Shown here piece after piece: positions 8,996 to 17,539 of a DNA stretch of 64,000 bases. Numbering within the stretch: position 1 is the stretch's first letter; each line of letters starts with the position of its first letter. Made by a program: the position numbers and the translations under genes. This DNA comes from an uncultured Candidatus Actinomarina sp. (GTDB lineage Bacteria > Actinomycetota > Acidimicrobiia > Actinomarinales > Actinomarinaceae), in NCBI GenBank assembly GCA_902626065.1, contig CACODT010000001.1, positions 1 through 64,000 of the forward strand, written 5' to 3'. A model generated the notes under the pieces. It was not told where the DNA came from. It made no database searches and saw only the letters and a list, made by a program, of their open reading frames with translations.

Positions 8996-9573
8996 TGTTT
9001 ACAGGAATAATTAATTCGATTGGAAATATTGAATCAAGAAGTATTGATGAAATACAAATAAGTACAGATAATGATTTATATCATGGATTGGAATCAGGTA
9101 CTAGTATTTCCATAGATGGCACGTGCCTTACATTAAGAGATTACAAGGATGATTTCTTAAATTTCCAAGTATCTGAAGAAACATTCAATAGAACTGTGGC
9201 TAAAGAATATAAAAAGGATGTTAAAACAAATTTAGAACTTCCCGCTACTTTGAGTACTTTCTTAAGTGGACATATAGTACAAGGCCATGTTGATAATACA
9301 TCTGTTGTAACAAACATTGTTGAAAACGATAATAATCTTTGGACATATCATTTTAAAAACACGGATACAAGATATATAGTTGACAAAGGTTCTGTGACTA
9401 TAAACGGTATATCTTTGACTGTTGTTAATCCCAATAAAGACGAATTTAGTGTCGCAGTTATAAACGAGACATATCAAAGGACAAATTTAAAGTACCTTAA
9501 AACCGGATCGATAGTTAACATTGAATATGACATACTTGCTAAATATATGGAAAGAATGATAAATGATAAGTGA
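8995..9573 (+). CDS. ribE: Riboflavin synthase (alpha chain)
   Basis: 192 residues made of the two lumazine-binding repeats: 'MFTGIINSIGNIE' opens the first, and the second opens near residue 96 ('GHIVQGHVDNT') with 'VTINGISLTVV' echoing 'ISIDGTCLTL'. It dismutates two 6,7-dimethyl-8-ribityllumazines to riboflavin plus the pyrimidine diamine. TAATG overlap with ribD and an 11-nt overlap with ribBA indicate coupled expression. Confidence 0.95.
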   Translation: MFTGIINSIGNIESRSIDEIQISTDNDLYHGLESGTSISIDGTCLTLRDYKDDFLNFQVSEETFNRTVAKEYKKDVKTNLELPATLSTFLSGHIVQGHVDNTSVVTNIVENDNNLWTYHFKNTDTRYIVDKGSVTINGISLTVVNPNKDEFSVAVINETYQRTNLKYLKTGSIVNIEYDILAKYMERMINDK

Positions 9574-10765
9574 TATAGAAGTTATTATCGAAAAATTTAA
9601 AAAAGGTGAGATGGTCATTCTCGTTGATGATGAAGACAGAGAGAATGAGGGTGATTTAATTGTATCTTCACAGTACTTAACACCTGAACACATTAACTTT
9701 ATGATAACTTATGCAAAAGGTCTTGTTTGCGCACCAATCGCAAAAGATGTAGCAACAAAGTTAAAACTTTCTTTAATGCAAGGTATTGATAATGAAGAAG
9801 ATACACAATTTACAACTTCAGTTGATCTGATGGGAGATGGGGTTTCAACAGGGATTTCAGCAGATGACAGATTTAAAACAATAAAAGGTCTAAGTGACCC
9901 AAATGCTACCAGACAAGATTTTAAAGTTCCAGGACACGTCTTCCCTTTGCAGGCGATGGATGGAGGAGTATTAAGACGTGCTGGTCATACTGAAGCTGCT
10001 GTAGACCTATGTTTACTCGCAGATCATTATCCGGTTGCTGTTATTTGTGAAATAATAAATGATGATGGATCAATGGCACGCATTGACGATCTAATTGAAT
10101 TTTCGGAAAAACACGATGTAGCTATTGGAACGATTAAAGATTTAATTAAGTACAAGTTGAAATTAACAAATCCCGTATCTTTTGTATCTAAAGCAAAAGT
10201 TCCTACAGAGTTTGGTGAATTTACAGCACATGTTTATAAAGATAATAATGATAGTACCGAGCATATTGCACTGACATATGAGGATTACTTAGAGGGTGAG
10301 TCTTCAATGGTAAGGGTGCACTCGGAATGTTTAACAGGTGATGTATTTAGTTCAAATAAATGTGATTGTGGATACCAATTAAATAGCGCATTAGAAACTA
10401 TTGTAAAGAATGGTTCCGGTGTTCTACTGTATATGAGAGGACATGAGGGAAGAGGGATAGGCTTAGGAAATAAGATTAGAGCATATTCATTACAAGATGA
10501 GGGTGCAGATACAGTAGAAGCAAACATACAACTTGGTTTTGAAATGGATCAAAGAGATTATGGAACTGGTGCGCTGATACTTAGAGATTTAGGAATTACA
10601 AATATGAACTTACTTACGAATAATCCAAGCAAAAGAGCAGGTCTAGAAGGTTTTGGTTTAAATATTGTAAAAAGGACACCAATTAAAGGAAAGATAACTC
10701 CAGAAAATACATCATATCTTGAAACAAAAGAAAACAAGATGGGTCATAATTTTAATGAAGAATAA
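9563..10765 (+). CDS. ribBA: Bifunctional 3,4-DHBP synthase / GTP cyclohydrolase II
   Basis: 400 residues. The RibB half (1 to about 205) has 'VDDEDRENEGDLI' for the metal, and 'RRAGHTEAAVDL'. The RibA half (from about 206) has 'RVHSECLTGDVFSSNKCDCG' with the three zinc cysteines and 'YMRGHEGRGIGLGNKIRAY' for GTP. It feeds both branches of the pathway, from ribulose-5-P and GTP. It overlaps ribE by 11 nt and ribH by 11 nt. No FMN riboswitch is visible upstream of the rib genes, which instead sit deep in a longer transcription unit. Confidence 0.96.
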   Translation: MISDIEVIIEKFKKGEMVILVDDEDRENEGDLIVSSQYLTPEHINFMITYAKGLVCAPIAKDVATKLKLSLMQGIDNEEDTQFTTSVDLMGDGVSTGISADDRFKTIKGLSDPNATRQDFKVPGHVFPLQAMDGGVLRRAGHTEAAVDLCLLADHYPVAVICEIINDDGSMARIDDLIEFSEKHDVAIGTIKDLIKYKLKLTNPVSFVSKAKVPTEFGEFTAHVYKDNNDSTEHIALTYEDYLEGESSMVRVHSECLTGDVFSSNKCDCGYQLNSALETIVKNGSGVLLYMRGHEGRGIGLGNKIRAYSLQDEGADTVEANIQLGFEMDQRDYGTGALILRDLGITNMNLLTNNPSKRAGLEGFGLNIVKRTPIKGKITPENTSYLETKENKMGHNFNEE

Positions 10766-11153
10766 AGTTGCAATTGTTTATTCAGATTATTACAAAGATG
10801 TTACTAATGGTCTTTTAGATGGTTTTAATAAATCAATTGATAAAACTTTTGAATGTGAAAAATTTAAAGTAAGTGGTAGCTGGGAAATCATATACAAAAT
10901 TAATTCACTCATAAAGGAATACGATAAGTTTGTGGCTATTGGTGTCATTGTTAAAGGTGAGACTGATCATTATGAGTTTTTATCTTCAAGTATTGCTAAT
11001 GAATTATTAAATATAACAACATCCAAAAATGTATATATCTCAAACTGTGTCTTAAACGTACTTAATATTGATCAGGCGACTCAAAGAGCAGGATCTGAAA
11101 ATAATAAGGGTTCAGAGTCTGCACAAGCTTTAAATAATCTTTTTATTACATAA
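10755..11153 (+). CDS. ribH: 6,7-Dimethyl-8-ribityllumazine synthase
   Basis: 132 residues from the ATG at 10755; the family begins at the 'KVAIVYSDYY' strand, so the track's extra 12 residues from 10719 are probably not translated. 'GVIVKGETDHYEF' carries the conserved catalytic His, and 'IDQATQRAGSENNKGSESA' is the C-terminal phosphate-binding and helix region. Short for the family (about 150). It joins the RibA-branch pyrimidine with 3,4-DHBP, completing ribD-ribE-ribBA-ribH. Confidence 0.9.
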   Translation: MKNKVAIVYSDYYKDVTNGLLDGFNKSIDKTFECEKFKVSGSWEIIYKINSLIKEYDKFVAIGVIVKGETDHYEFLSSSIANELLNITTSKNVYISNCVLNVLNIDQATQRAGSENNKGSESAQALNNLFIT

Positions 11154-11167
11154 TAAAATTTAGGATA

Positions 11168-11173
11168 TATAAT
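11168..11173 (+). promoter_or_regulatory. -10 element upstream of infC
   Basis: A perfect TATAAT lies 15 nt after the ribH stop. I see no convincing -35 at 17-18 nt upstream ('TATTAC'/'TTATTA'). It would start a leader of about 70 nt in front of infC that contains a partial hairpin (CC..TACT / AGTA.GG, about 11197-11220) and then the terminator-like stem at 11227. Confidence 0.45.
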
Positions 11174-11226
11174 TAAAATCAAGCGAACGATGTTCCACCT
11201 ACTGTGAAAAATAGTATGGTAATTAG

Positions 11227-11250
11227 AAACAGCTTCGTGCTGTTTTTTTT
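11227..11250 (+). terminator. Terminator/attenuator hairpin directly before infC
   Basis: AAACAGC-TTCGT-GCTGTTT forms a 7-bp stem followed by five more T, and the infC ATG begins at the very next base (11251). It could end the rib operon, but with a -10 box 54 nt upstream it looks more like a leader attenuator for the infC-rpmI-rplT unit. IF3 operons in other phyla are controlled by L20- or IF3-sensitive leaders; this structure does not match one I know. Confidence 0.7.
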
Positions 11251-11781
11251 ATGAAAGGAAAACAAATAGCAGAATTAAATGTTAACGAAGAGATAAAATC
11301 CAAGAAACTATTGGTAATAGCACCAGATGGTGTTCAAGTTGGAGAATTAGAACTTAAGAAAGCCCTTATTTTGGCTGAAGAACTTGAACTTGATCTTGTT
11401 GAAGTCTCTCCGGAAAGTAAGCCTCCTGTTGCTCGATTGATGGATTATGGTAAATATAAATATGAGCTTAATCAAAAAGCAAGAGAGTCAAGGAAAAAAC
11501 AAGTAAAAATTAATGTAAAGGAAATACAACTTAAACCAAAGATTGATACACACGATTACAAAATTAAATTAAATCAATCAAAAAAGTTTTTAGAAGATGG
11601 AGATAAAGTGAAATTTACTATGAGATTCAGAGGTAGAGAAGCAGAATATCCTGAATTAGGACAAAAAATTTTAGATAATTTTAGAGATGAACTTGTTGAC
11701 CTAGCAATGGTTGAATCTACTTCTAGACCAGATGGTAGATCATTAACCATGGTACTAGCGCCTAACGGAGGAAAAAGATGA
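11251..11781 (+). CDS. infC: Translation initiation factor IF-3
   Basis: 176 residues. N-terminal domain 'LNVNEEIKSKKLLVIAPDGVQVGEL' (family: INExIR...DxxGxxxG), linker helix, then the C-domain 'VKEIQLKPKIDTHDYKIKL' and 'KVKFTMRFRGREAEYPELG'. It binds the 30S subunit, checks the start codon and prevents premature 50S joining. The start is ATG, not the AUU/AUC of many infC genes. No Shine-Dalgarno is visible, because the ATG abuts the T-run of the hairpin. It overlaps rpmI by ATGA. Confidence 0.96.
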   Translation: MKGKQIAELNVNEEIKSKKLLVIAPDGVQVGELELKKALILAEELELDLVEVSPESKPPVARLMDYGKYKYELNQKARESRKKQVKINVKEIQLKPKIDTHDYKIKLNQSKKFLEDGDKVKFTMRFRGREAEYPELGQKILDNFRDELVDLAMVESTSRPDGRSLTMVLAPNGGKR

Positions 11782-11966
11782 AACATAAAACTCATAAAGG
11801 AATGAAAAAAAGAATAAGAGTAAGTGGTTCTGGTAAATTCATGCGAAGGCGTGCTCACAGATCACACTACAAATTGGCTAAAGGTAGTAATTCTTGGTCA
11901 AGACTAAAAAGAGATGTTGAATCATCTAAGGGTGATTCCAAAAAAATAAGAAAGTTGTTGAGTTAA
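11778..11966 (+). CDS. rpmI: 50S ribosomal protein L35
   Basis: 62 residues, very basic. 'MKHKTHKGMKKRIRVSGSGK' matches the L35 N-terminus (KxKTxKxxxKRFKxTGxGK), with 'RRAHRSHYKLAKGS' following. Standard place between infC and rplT; stop and rplT start are adjacent (11966/11967). Confidence 0.96.
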   Translation: MKHKTHKGMKKRIRVSGSGKFMRRRAHRSHYKLAKGSNSWSRLKRDVESSKGDSKKIRKLLS

Positions 11967-12326
11967 ATGGTAAGGGTAAGAAGATCTGTAAGCAGTAGAA
12001 AATCAAGAAAAAAAATTCTTAAACAAGCCAAAGGTTATACAGGAGCTAGAAGTAAACGTTTAAGAACAGCTAAAGAACAAGTGATGCATGCAGGCAATGA
12101 CGCCTTTGCACATCGTAAAGACAAGAAAGCAACATATCGAAAGATTTGGATTTCTAGAATTAATGCAGCATCAAGACAACACGGTTTGTCTTATTCAAAA
12201 TTTATAAACGGTTTAACAAACGCACAAGTCAAAGTTGATAGAAAAATATTGGCTGATTTAGCTATCAATGATCCGGATGGATTTAAGAAACTTGTAGATT
12301 TAGCTAAAAAAAATATAAATGCCTGA
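11967..12326 (+). CDS. rplT: 50S ribosomal protein L20
   Basis: 119 residues of normal length: 'MVRVRRSVSSRKSRKKILKQAKGYTGARS' region, 'HRKDKKATYRKIWISRINAA', and 'YSKFINGLTNAQVKVDRKILADLA'. It is an early 23S assembly protein and in many bacteria the autoregulator of this operon. It overlaps pheS by 8 nt, linking ribosomal genes to the Phe synthetase genes as in many bacteria. Confidence 0.97.
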   Translation: MVRVRRSVSSRKSRKKILKQAKGYTGARSKRLRTAKEQVMHAGNDAFAHRKDKKATYRKIWISRINAASRQHGLSYSKFINGLTNAQVKVDRKILADLAINDPDGFKKLVDLAKKNINA

Positions 12327-13311
12327 GGTTAATACCGATAAAATATTTGCCGCTTTTTTACTAAGACTTGAAGAAGTTGCTCAAATAGAAGATTTCGACG
12401 ACATTGAGAAAGAGTTCCTAGGTAAAAATTCCTTATTGTCAGAGGAACGAAAATCACTATCTACTTTAAATGAAGTATCAAGAAAAAAATATGGAAAATT
12501 ACTTCAAGATCTCTCAAATAATATCACATCTAAATTAGATGAAGAGAGAACTAAATTCAAATCTAAATTTTTCATCCAAAGAGAGATGAGTGATAATAAA
12601 GATATTTCCATAGATTGGTACAAAAGCTTAGGAAGCAAAAACCATGTTTTAACAAATGTTATGAACGAAGTTGTTGATATCTTTGCAGCTATTGGTTACA
12701 CAGTTGCAACTGGGCCTGAAGCAGAAACCTCCTGGCATAATTTTGATGCTTTAAATACACCAGACTGGCATCCCGCTCGATATGAATCAGACACATTATA
12801 TTTAGACAACAAACTTGAAAATTTATTAAGGACACAAACTAGCACTGTTCAAGTAAGGCATATGCAAAACAATAAACCTCCTGTTTATATTGTTGCACCC
12901 GGAAGAGTTTATAGATCAGACCAACTTGATGCTACTCATTCACCGGTATTTCATCAAATTGAAGGTTTAGCAGTAGACGAAAACTTAACGTTTTCTGATT
13001 TGAAAGGAACGTTGGAGTATTTTGTTAAAGAATTTTTTGGAAAAGACTTAAAGACAAAGTTCATTCCTCATTTTTTTCCATTTACTGAACCATCAGCAGA
13101 AGTTTTAGTTAGTTGGAAAGATGGGGAATGGCTTGAAATTCTTGGATGTGGAATGGTAGATCCAAACGTTTTCAAGCATGTTGGATATGACACAGATTCC
13201 CAAGGTTTCGCATTTGGTGTAGGAGTTGAGAGATTAGCAATGATTAGATATGGAATTGATCATATAAAAAACTTTTATGAAAATGACTTAAGGTTTTTAA
13301 GGCAGTTTTAA
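12319..13311 (+). CDS. pheS: Phenylalanyl-tRNA synthetase alpha subunit
   Basis: 330 residues. A short coiled-coil N-terminal arm is followed by the class II core: 'TGPEAETSWHNFDALNTPDWHPAR' region, motif 2 'APGRVYRSDQLDATHSPVFHQ', and motif 3 'GFAFGVGVERLAMIRYGI'. It forms the catalytic alpha subunit of the alpha2beta2 enzyme. 'FTEPSAEVLVSW' is the conserved active-site loop. No T-box or leader peptide precedes it, so expression probably follows the infC unit. Confidence 0.96.
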   Translation: MPEVNTDKIFAAFLLRLEEVAQIEDFDDIEKEFLGKNSLLSEERKSLSTLNEVSRKKYGKLLQDLSNNITSKLDEERTKFKSKFFIQREMSDNKDISIDWYKSLGSKNHVLTNVMNEVVDIFAAIGYTVATGPEAETSWHNFDALNTPDWHPARYESDTLYLDNKLENLLRTQTSTVQVRHMQNNKPPVYIVAPGRVYRSDQLDATHSPVFHQIEGLAVDENLTFSDLKGTLEYFVKEFFGKDLKTKFIPHFFPFTEPSAEVLVSWKDGEWLEILGCGMVDPNVFKHVGYDTDSQGFAFGVGVERLAMIRYGIDHIKNFYENDLRFLRQF

Positions 13312-15677
13312 TGAAGATATTGAAATCTTGGCTTAATGATTGGATAGATATTGAAAATATATCTAATAATGAAATTTCTGAGGCTTTAGAGAGTTTAGGT
13401 TTCGAAATAGAGAACAAAAAGGAACTAAACCCTAATTATGAAAACATCATTGTAGGTAAAGTACTTGAGGTATATAAACATCCTAATGCTGACAAGGTTC
13501 GTATTACAAAAACTGATGTCGGTAATAATATATATGAAATTGTTTGTGGAGCTTGGAATTTTGATGTCGGAGCAGTCGTTCCCGTTGCGTTACCAAATTC
13601 AAAGATAAAAGATAATTTTAAAATCGATAAACGCGATATTAGAGGGATTCAATCAAATGGGATGATTTGTTCAGCTGCAGAACTTGATCTTTGGGATGAT
13701 CATGACGGAATACTTCTACTGGATGACAATCTACTTCCGGGAACTAATTTTTCTACAATCTATTCAAGTAATGATTTCATATGGGAAGTTGGTGTTACAC
13801 CAAATAGAGGAGACTGTATGTCTTATTTGGGTATTGCAAGGGAACTTTCAGCATATTTCAATAAAAAACTAAAGAACAAAAAATCAAATCTGAAACCAAC
13901 GATTGGTAATATTTTAGATGCAGACAGTGGAAAAATTAAAGAATGTAACTCTTATGGTTCAGTAGAAATAGAAAACTTTAATGTAACCAACTCTTCATTT
14001 GAGATGAGATATAGGCTCACACAGGTTGGAACAAGAATTATAAATAATGTGGTCGACATAACAAATTACATTTTATATGACATCGGTCAACCATTACATG
14101 CTTTTGATAGAGATAAATTATTTGGAACAATTTCTGTAAGAAAAGCTAATAATAACGAGAAAATTACAACACTTGACTCACAAGTTAGAAAATTAGATTC
14201 AAATGATCTTGTTATTACTGATAATGATAAACCGATTGCTCTAGCCGGAGTAATGGGGGGATTAGAAACTGAAGTATCAGAGACGACAACAAATCTTCTT
14301 ATTGAAAGTGCGTATTTTGATAAAGTATCCATTATGAAAACATCAAGGAAATTGAACTTGATATCTGACGCATCCATAAGATTCGAAAGAGGTATTGATT
14401 ATAAAATTCAAAGATATGGCTTAGAACGTTTTTTAATGGAATTAAAAGATAATCAATCTATTAATTATTCAGAAATAAATGTAGATGATAAAGGTAACTT
14501 GAAAAACAAGAAGGTAATTCTTAAATATTCTGAAATAAAAAAACTGCTTGGTATTGATTTAAAAGAATCATTTATTAAAAAAATACTAAAATTTTTAATG
14601 ATCGATGCTGAAGTTAACAAAGAGAGTGTAAAGTTCACACCACCCTCATGGCGTTATGATCTAGATAGACCTGTAGACCTTATAGAAGAATTCGCAAAAC
14701 ATTATGGATTTAATAATTTTGAATCAACTCTACCACAAGGAGTTAATAAAAATAATAAAGGAAGTTATTGGGATCTCAAGAGTTACTTATCAAGTGTTTT
14801 AACATCCAATAATTTTCAAGAAGTCCAAACTTTAAGCTTTGTAAATAAAGACAAGAATTTGTTATTTAATCCAGAAAAGAAATATGTTGAAGTATTTAAT
14901 GCAATAGATCAATCAAGTAAATTTATGAGATCAAACCTAATGTCTAGCTTGATAGATGTATACAAATTAAATGATGAACAAAATAATTTATCAAATAGTT
15001 ATTTTGAAATAAATACTGTTTTCGATACTTCTAAAAATATAATATACGAAGATGTACCTAATCAGAATATTGTTTTAGGATTCCTCACATCTTCTACCTT
15101 ATCAAGTACGGATACTAGGTTAAAAGATCAAGAATTAGATCTTTACTATGTAAAAAACATATTAACTCAATTATTAAGCTCATATGATCTAGAACCGATT
15201 ACTAAACCTGGATTTCATCAAAATTATTCATTTTCGATTATTAAAAATGACGAAATTATCGGACATTTTGGACAACTTGCTACAGAGACACAAATGACGC
15301 TTGAATTTAATAATGAAATATATTTGGGTGAAATTTATATTAATAAACTAAATTTAAATAACCTTAAAGAAATTAATTACGTGCCACTTTCACAATATCC
15401 ATTTGTAAAATTTGATTTATCTTTTTCTGTGCCAATTAATTTATCTGCTCATCTACTAGTTGATGAAATTAATGACTTACTTAAAGAGAATGAAAATTCA
15501 ATCGAAATTTTTGATGATTTTCAACAAGAGAATTCAAGAAATTTAGGAATTAGAATAATTACAAGAAGCTATGACAAAACTTACGACGATAATGAAACAA
15601 GAGAGATTCTAATGAATATATCACAATCTTTGGAGTCTAAATTCAACATAACACTCAACTCAAGTAAAAATGACTGA
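13311..15677 (+). CDS. pheT: Phenylalanyl-tRNA synthetase beta subunit
   Basis: 788 residues, full length. The EMAP-like tRNA-binding OB fold is at about 40-150 ('VGKVLEVYKHPNADKVRI', 'GMICSAAEL'), then the B3/B4 editing region (to about 390), B5 ('WRYDLDRPVDLIEEFAKHYG', about 455), the catalytic-like core, and a C-terminal ferredoxin-fold anticodon-binding domain from about 693 ('YPFVKFDLSFSVP'). TAATG overlap with pheS and an 8-nt overlap with mpg. Confidence 0.95.
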   Translation: MKILKSWLNDWIDIENISNNEISEALESLGFEIENKKELNPNYENIIVGKVLEVYKHPNADKVRITKTDVGNNIYEIVCGAWNFDVGAVVPVALPNSKIKDNFKIDKRDIRGIQSNGMICSAAELDLWDDHDGILLLDDNLLPGTNFSTIYSSNDFIWEVGVTPNRGDCMSYLGIARELSAYFNKKLKNKKSNLKPTIGNILDADSGKIKECNSYGSVEIENFNVTNSSFEMRYRLTQVGTRIINNVVDITNYILYDIGQPLHAFDRDKLFGTISVRKANNNEKITTLDSQVRKLDSNDLVITDNDKPIALAGVMGGLETEVSETTTNLLIESAYFDKVSIMKTSRKLNLISDASIRFERGIDYKIQRYGLERFLMELKDNQSINYSEINVDDKGNLKNKKVILKYSEIKKLLGIDLKESFIKKILKFLMIDAEVNKESVKFTPPSWRYDLDRPVDLIEEFAKHYGFNNFESTLPQGVNKNNKGSYWDLKSYLSSVLTSNNFQEVQTLSFVNKDKNLLFNPEKKYVEVFNAIDQSSKFMRSNLMSSLIDVYKLNDEQNNLSNSYFEINTVFDTSKNIIYEDVPNQNIVLGFLTSSTLSSTDTRLKDQELDLYYVKNILTQLLSSYDLEPITKPGFHQNYSFSIIKNDEIIGHFGQLATETQMTLEFNNEIYLGEIYINKLNLNNLKEINYVPLSQYPFVKFDLSFSVPINLSAHLLVDEINDLLKENENSIEIFDDFQQENSRNLGIRIITRSYDKTYDDNETREILMNISQSLESKFNITLNSSKND

Positions 15678-16245
15678 TAACTTAGGACTAAACAATAGAG
15701 TTTATCAAATTCTTTCGCAAAACTCACAAAAAGCTGCTGTTGATATTTTAGGTATGAGAATATCAACAAAGTATAAAAATAAATTTACTGAAATTATGAT
15801 TACCGAAACTGAAGCATTTGGAACTGCTAAAGCGGATGAGATGTCATTAGCGAATCAGCTAAATAGAAAAATTCCATTATCCCTACCTCTTGGTCCACCT
15901 CATGTAATGGTTCTTAAAACTTATGGTTCAAACAACAGTCTTTATTTTTTAACTTCGAAAGAAGGGTCTTGCCAAGCTGTTCTTATAAGATCTGGAAAAG
16001 TAATTTTAGGTAAAAATTATGTAGAAACAAGAAGAAAACAAAAGATGAAAAATGACAATATATATGGTCCAGGAAATATAAGTAAAGCATTAGGGATAGA
16101 TGTTCAACATGATGGAGAAAACCTATTAAATGGATCAATTAGTTTATCACCTAGAATCCATCCTGTAGAAAGAGCAATTGCAAAACAAAGAAAAAATTCT
16201 AAACCTCGTGATAAACACCTATGGAGATTTACACTGGTCTTATAA
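15670..16245 (+). CDS. mpg: 3-Methyladenine DNA glycosylase (AAG/MPG family)
   Basis: A 191-residue, divergent AAG-fold protein. 'IMITETEAFGTAKADEMS' corresponds to the catalytic 'VETEAYxGxxDxASH' segment with the attacking Glu, 'QAVLIRSGKVI' to 'AVLIRAxEP', and 'NDNIYGPGNISKALGID' to 'GPGKLxxALGI'. The usual 'YVYxIYG' strand reads 'HVMVLKTYGSNNSLYFLTS'. It excises alkylated purines to start base-excision repair. In M. tuberculosis mpg (Rv1688) also adjoins tyrS (Rv1689), which supports the call. Confidence 0.85.
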   Translation: MTDNLGLNNRVYQILSQNSQKAAVDILGMRISTKYKNKFTEIMITETEAFGTAKADEMSLANQLNRKIPLSLPLGPPHVMVLKTYGSNNSLYFLTSKEGSCQAVLIRSGKVILGKNYVETRRKQKMKNDNIYGPGNISKALGIDVQHDGENLLNGSISLSPRIHPVERAIAKQRKNSKPRDKHLWRFTLVL

Positions 16246-17423
16246 TGGAATACCTTATTGAGAGAGCTACAAACATAAATCCAATGGATGATTTAGAAAA
16301 GCTATTGAAGACTCAAAAAAATCTTAGAATTAAATTAGGAGTTGATCCAACAGCTCCAGATGTGACATTAGGATGGTATGCAATTTTAAGAATGTTAAGA
16401 AAATTTCAAGACTATGGTCATACCGCTGTATTAATACTTGGAGAGTTCACAGCGCAAGTAGGTGATCCTTCAGGTAAGTCAGAAACAAGAAAAGTAATGC
16501 AGGAGAACGAAATTGACAATAATGCTAAAGGAGTACTCCCAATAATTACAAATATATTAAACGAAGATAATTTAGAAATAGTTTCAAACAAAGATTGGCT
16601 CTCCAAACTTACAATACAAGACATGATGGAATTAGCATCAAAAACAACTTTAGCTCAAATGATGGAGCGTGATGATTTTTCTAAAAGATTTAATGAAAAC
16701 AATCCTATTTCATTATTAGAGTTTTTCTATCCTCTTTACCAAGGGTACGATTCAGTTGCTGTAAAAGCAGATATTGAAATTGGTGGAAACGATCAATTGT
16801 GGAATTTAATGTTAGGACGGGAAATCCAAAAATCATATGATATGTCTCCACAAATTGCAATTACATTCCCATTACTGGTTGGTACAGATGGTTCAAAGAA
16901 AATGTCTCAATCCTTAAATAACTATATATCTATATCCGATACTCCTGAAAACATCTTTGGAAAAATTATGAGCATACCTGATGAAATTATGTGGGATTAT
17001 TTCACCATGCTTACTGATTTAGAATTGTTAGAAATAGATAATTTTATAAAAAATGTTGATAAAGGTGATACAAATCCTTTTGAATATAAAAAAATGCTTG
17101 GAAAACTAGTTGTTACAGAAATTTATGATGAAAATAGTGCTCATGCTGCTGAAAGTTCATTTGAAAACATAACTATCAATAAAAACTTACCCGAAAACAT
17201 GCCTGAAGTCAGTATTGAAACTGAAATTGACGTACATTTACCAAATTTTTTAACCGAAAATGAGTTAACTAAATCAAATTCTGAAGCTCGAAGATTAATC
17301 GAGTCTGGTAGTGTAAAAATTAACGATCAAAAAGTTGAAATATTAGATATAAATACATCCGAGTTGATTGGTAAGACTTTACAAGTTGGCAAACGTAAAT
17401 TTCTTAGAATAAACAAGAAATAA
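16245..17423 (+). CDS. tyrS: Tyrosyl-tRNA synthetase
   Basis: 392 residues from the ATG at 16245, which overlaps the mpg stop as TAATG; the track start at 16221 adds eight unlikely residues. The class I signature HxGH region reads 'DPTAPDVTLGW', so the HIGH histidines are replaced (TLGW). The KMSKS loop is 'GSKKMSQSLNN'. Tyrosine recognition is at 'FYPLYQGYDSVAVKADIEIGGNDQ', and a C-terminal S4 domain ('SNSEARRLIESGSVKIN') binds tRNA. It is the last gene before the rRNA operon. Confidence 0.94.
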   Translation: MEYLIERATNINPMDDLEKLLKTQKNLRIKLGVDPTAPDVTLGWYAILRMLRKFQDYGHTAVLILGEFTAQVGDPSGKSETRKVMQENEIDNNAKGVLPIITNILNEDNLEIVSNKDWLSKLTIQDMMELASKTTLAQMMERDDFSKRFNENNPISLLEFFYPLYQGYDSVAVKADIEIGGNDQLWNLMLGREIQKSYDMSPQIAITFPLLVGTDGSKKMSQSLNNYISISDTPENIFGKIMSIPDEIMWDYFTMLTDLELLEIDNFIKNVDKGDTNPFEYKKMLGKLVVTEIYDENSAHAAESSFENITINKNLPENMPEVSIETEIDVHLPNFLTENELTKSNSEARRLIESGSVKINDQKVEILDINTSELIGKTLQVGKRKFLRINKK

Positions 17424-17428
17424 TACAC

Positions 17429-17457
17429 TTTAATCCAATTACTGTTATTCTTATAAG
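17429..17457 (+). promoter_or_regulatory. Candidate rRNA operon promoter
   Basis: TTTAAT (17429-17434), a 17-nt spacer and TATAAG (17452-17457) is the best-spaced promoter-like pair between tyrS and 16S. The -35 is weak. It lies just upstream of the boxA-like sequence and the 16S processing stem, where a promoter is expected. Other start points further upstream cannot be excluded. Confidence 0.4.
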
Positions 17458-17464
17458 TACGAGA

Positions 17465-17477
17465 TTTGGCTTTTTGA
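17465..17477 (+). promoter_or_regulatory. boxA-like antitermination element in the rRNA leader
   Basis: TTTGGCTTTTTGA is repeated exactly at 19239-19251 in the 16S-23S spacer. Leader and spacer copies of a short T-rich boxA just outside the processing stems are typical of rRNA operons; actinobacterial examples resemble TTTGAGAACTC. NusB, encoded at 2259, would be the reader. The function is inferred from position and duplication. Confidence 0.6.
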
Positions 17478-17480
17478 CAA

Positions 17481-17493
17481 CTGAGTAATGTAT
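17481..17493 (+). other. 16S processing stem, 5' strand
   Basis: CTGAGTAATGTAT is a perfect 13-nt complement of ATACATTACTCAG at 19212-19224, downstream of 16S. The pair would loop out the whole pre-16S as an RNase III substrate. The 5' strand lies about 135 nt before the mature 16S end and just after the boxA-like element. Confidence 0.8.
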
Positions 17494-17503
17494 GAACGCC
17501 GGT

Positions 17504-17538
17504 AGTGCAGAAATTAATTTTTCTAGCACTCTTTTTTT
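17504..17538 (+). terminator. Terminator-like hairpin within the rRNA leader
   Basis: AGTGC-AGAAA / TTTCT-(A)-GCACT is a 10-bp stem with one bulged A and a six-base TTAATT loop, followed by C and seven T. It sits after the presumed promoter and boxA and before 16S, so it may be an attenuator read through by the antitermination complex. Alternatively it ends the tyrS transcript and the rRNA promoter lies downstream. Confidence 0.65.
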
Positions 17539-17539
17539 G

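Noticed and set aside
17474-17479. TTGACA as the -35 box of the rRNA promoter
   Set aside because: The position 17 nt downstream is G+C-rich (CGCCGG region), not a -10. The hexamer is part of the boxA-like element and abuts the 16S processing strand.
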